DNA from: Turritopsis dohrnii
Taxonomy: Eukaryota > Cnidaria > Hydrozoa > Anthoathecata > Oceaniidae
Direction of reading: 5' to 3'
Assembly (NCBI GenBank): GCA_027922465.2
Contig: BQMF02000232.1
Location: 248,001 to 312,000, forward strand
DNA: 64,000 nt
Made by a program: the position numbers and the translations under genes. Shown piece after piece: positions 63,701-64,000 of the stretch. Every line of letters begins with the position of its first letter. Positions within the stretch are counted from its first letter, which is position 1. Under the pieces are notes generated by a model that did no database searches, was not told the origin of the DNA, and was given only the letters and a program-made list of their open reading frames with translations.

Positions 63701-63791
63701 GTAATAGATGCAAAGTAGAAAAAACGGTTACCTTTGCAGGCCAAGGAGGATCACTACCAAGCTTAGCGTAAACAATACGATGAACAGGTTT
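57759..63791 (-). CDS. zmynd11: ZMYND11-like (BS69) chromatin reader, 3' part; 5' exons beyond right edge
   Basis: Exons: 63732-63791, 63510-63574, 63189-63321, 62146-63076, 61152-61414 and 57759-57929, phases all consistent. The first three give a PWWP domain (VYAKLGSDPPWPAK, LDVRFFGPPYQRAWVQL). The large exon encodes a long Asp/Glu-rich stretch, an AT-hook (PGRGRPRK), basic runs and a coiled coil (MIEKLQERIRQLEKSYDQMK). The next exon adds more coiled coil and WCSNCTKE, completed across the intron by FYHCCWNTNYCSIDCQ and HRYQC, a full MYND zinc finger. In vertebrates ZMYND11 reads H3.3K36me3 through bromo-PWWP and binds PxLxP partners by MYND. The order PWWP, coiled coil, MYND fits ZMYND11 better than ZMYND8. 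PHD and bromodomain exons would lie past 64000. The C-terminal tail after MYND (27 residues, NLPPQVPPK) is unusual. Confidence 0.88.
58196..58655. mobile_element. MITE 'taccgtaatgcatcgattaa', full copy
   Basis: The left end taccgtaatgcatcgattaa and the reverse of the right end (taccgtaatgcttcgattag) match. Between them are C-rich acgcccc units, including a C14 run, and an internal hairpin (aataaacgcccccctct against agaggggcgtttatt, near 58265-58302). It is inside the last intron of the ZMYND11-like gene. Truncated relative at 23982. Confidence 0.85.
59250..60530. repeat. Satellite array, ten copies, exact 128-bp period
   Basis: The landmark atcagcacc starts at 59345, 59473, 59601, 59729, 59857, 59985, 60113, 60241, 60369 and 60497: every step is 128. 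Each unit contains tttggtccaaatttggccca, tgtccaattttagt and aatccatgcaaaatttcatg. Variants (for example gccagaattg against gtcaaatttg) are shared by some non-adjacent units, suggesting block duplication. Located in the last intron of the ZMYND11-like gene. Confidence 0.97.
60633..60656. repeat. (ATAG)n microsatellite
   Basis: About six GATA units (catagatagatagatagata), intronic. Confidence 0.9.
61765..62017 (-). mobile_element. tRNA-derived SINE with poly(A) tail
   Basis: On minus it begins GCAGTAGTGGCTTAGTGGTT (A box TGGCTTAGTGG), with B box GGTTCAAACCC about 40 bases on. A body of about 170 bp ends in a run of A (T on plus, 61766-61777). Head, body and tail in this order define a SINE. 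It lies in the intron between the two coiled-coil exons of the ZMYND11-like gene. Confidence 0.78.
62046..62077. repeat. (AAC)n microsatellite
   Basis: About ten ACA/AAC units directly 5' of the SINE insertion, intronic. Confidence 0.9.
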
Positions 63792-64000
63792 CTGCAAATA
63801 CAATAGGATTGACAATAAACGTATAGAGCCATAAAAGTGATTCAAAAGGTTAAGCTACTTCAGTGATGTTAGTAAAGGAATCTTGCTTGGTCGGACATAT
63901 GTTCAACCCTTGAGAGCATGACATAAGGGTCTGAGGGGGTCTGTGAGCCACCTGTTGTGGTTAAATTAAAATTTTAGAGGCTTTAAATGGCTCTAGATTG
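63792..64000. other. Intron of the ZMYND11-like gene
   Basis: Follows the acceptor of the PWWP exon on minus. No further exon could be recognised before the window ends. Confidence 0.5.

Overview
This is nuclear DNA from an intron-rich, AT-rich, transposon-laden invertebrate animal. Genes have many short GT-AG exons. The host proteins are ordinary metazoan families: a ClC-7 type lysosomal Cl-/H+ exchanger, a Rac GTPase and a ZMYND11-like chromatin reader. The repeat mix (Harbinger, hAT, DIRS, CR1-like LINE, Helitron, tRNA-derived SINEs, many palindromic MITEs) fits a cnidarian, possibly a hydrozoan. That placement is inference from style; no species is asserted.

Layout. 1-5080: right-hand part of a PIF/Harbinger DNA transposon. 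It carries a Myb-like ORF and a convergent transposase that is split by a nested 2.6 kb insertion. 5081-13372: the first six coding exons of a second clcn7-like gene (paralog A, minus strand) and its upstream flank. The Harbinger sits in its sixth intron, so any remaining exons would lie left of the window. 13373-17749: repeats, a dead hAT transposase and an inverted scrap of a clcn7 exon. 17750-30269: a complete clcn7 gene (paralog B, minus strand, 23 coding exons, about 825 residues). 30270-32157: upstream flank shared with A. 32158-37917: gene-free DNA with small repeats.

37918-41818: a Rac gene (minus strand) with four shared 5' exons and two tandem alternative last exons. Each predicts a 192-residue Rac, but with different lipid-modification tails. 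42745-43255: a MITE carrying a tRNA-Glu-like, SINE-like insert. 43881-50940: a DIRS-type retrotransposon with internal deletions. A CR1-like LINE with two intact ORFs has landed in its tyrosine recombinase. 51179-54945: three head-to-tail Helitron-like units. 55091-57758: nothing recognised. 57759-63791 and beyond the right edge: the 3' part of a ZMYND11-like gene (PWWP, acidic region, AT-hook, coiled coil, MYND). Its introns hold a MITE, a ten-copy 128-bp satellite and a SINE.

The host genes are not an operon. The strongest leads are the Rac terminal-exon pair, the tandem clcn7 duplication with a dated Harbinger insertion, the Helitron array with a conserved reverse-strand ORF, and the satellite with strictly constant period.
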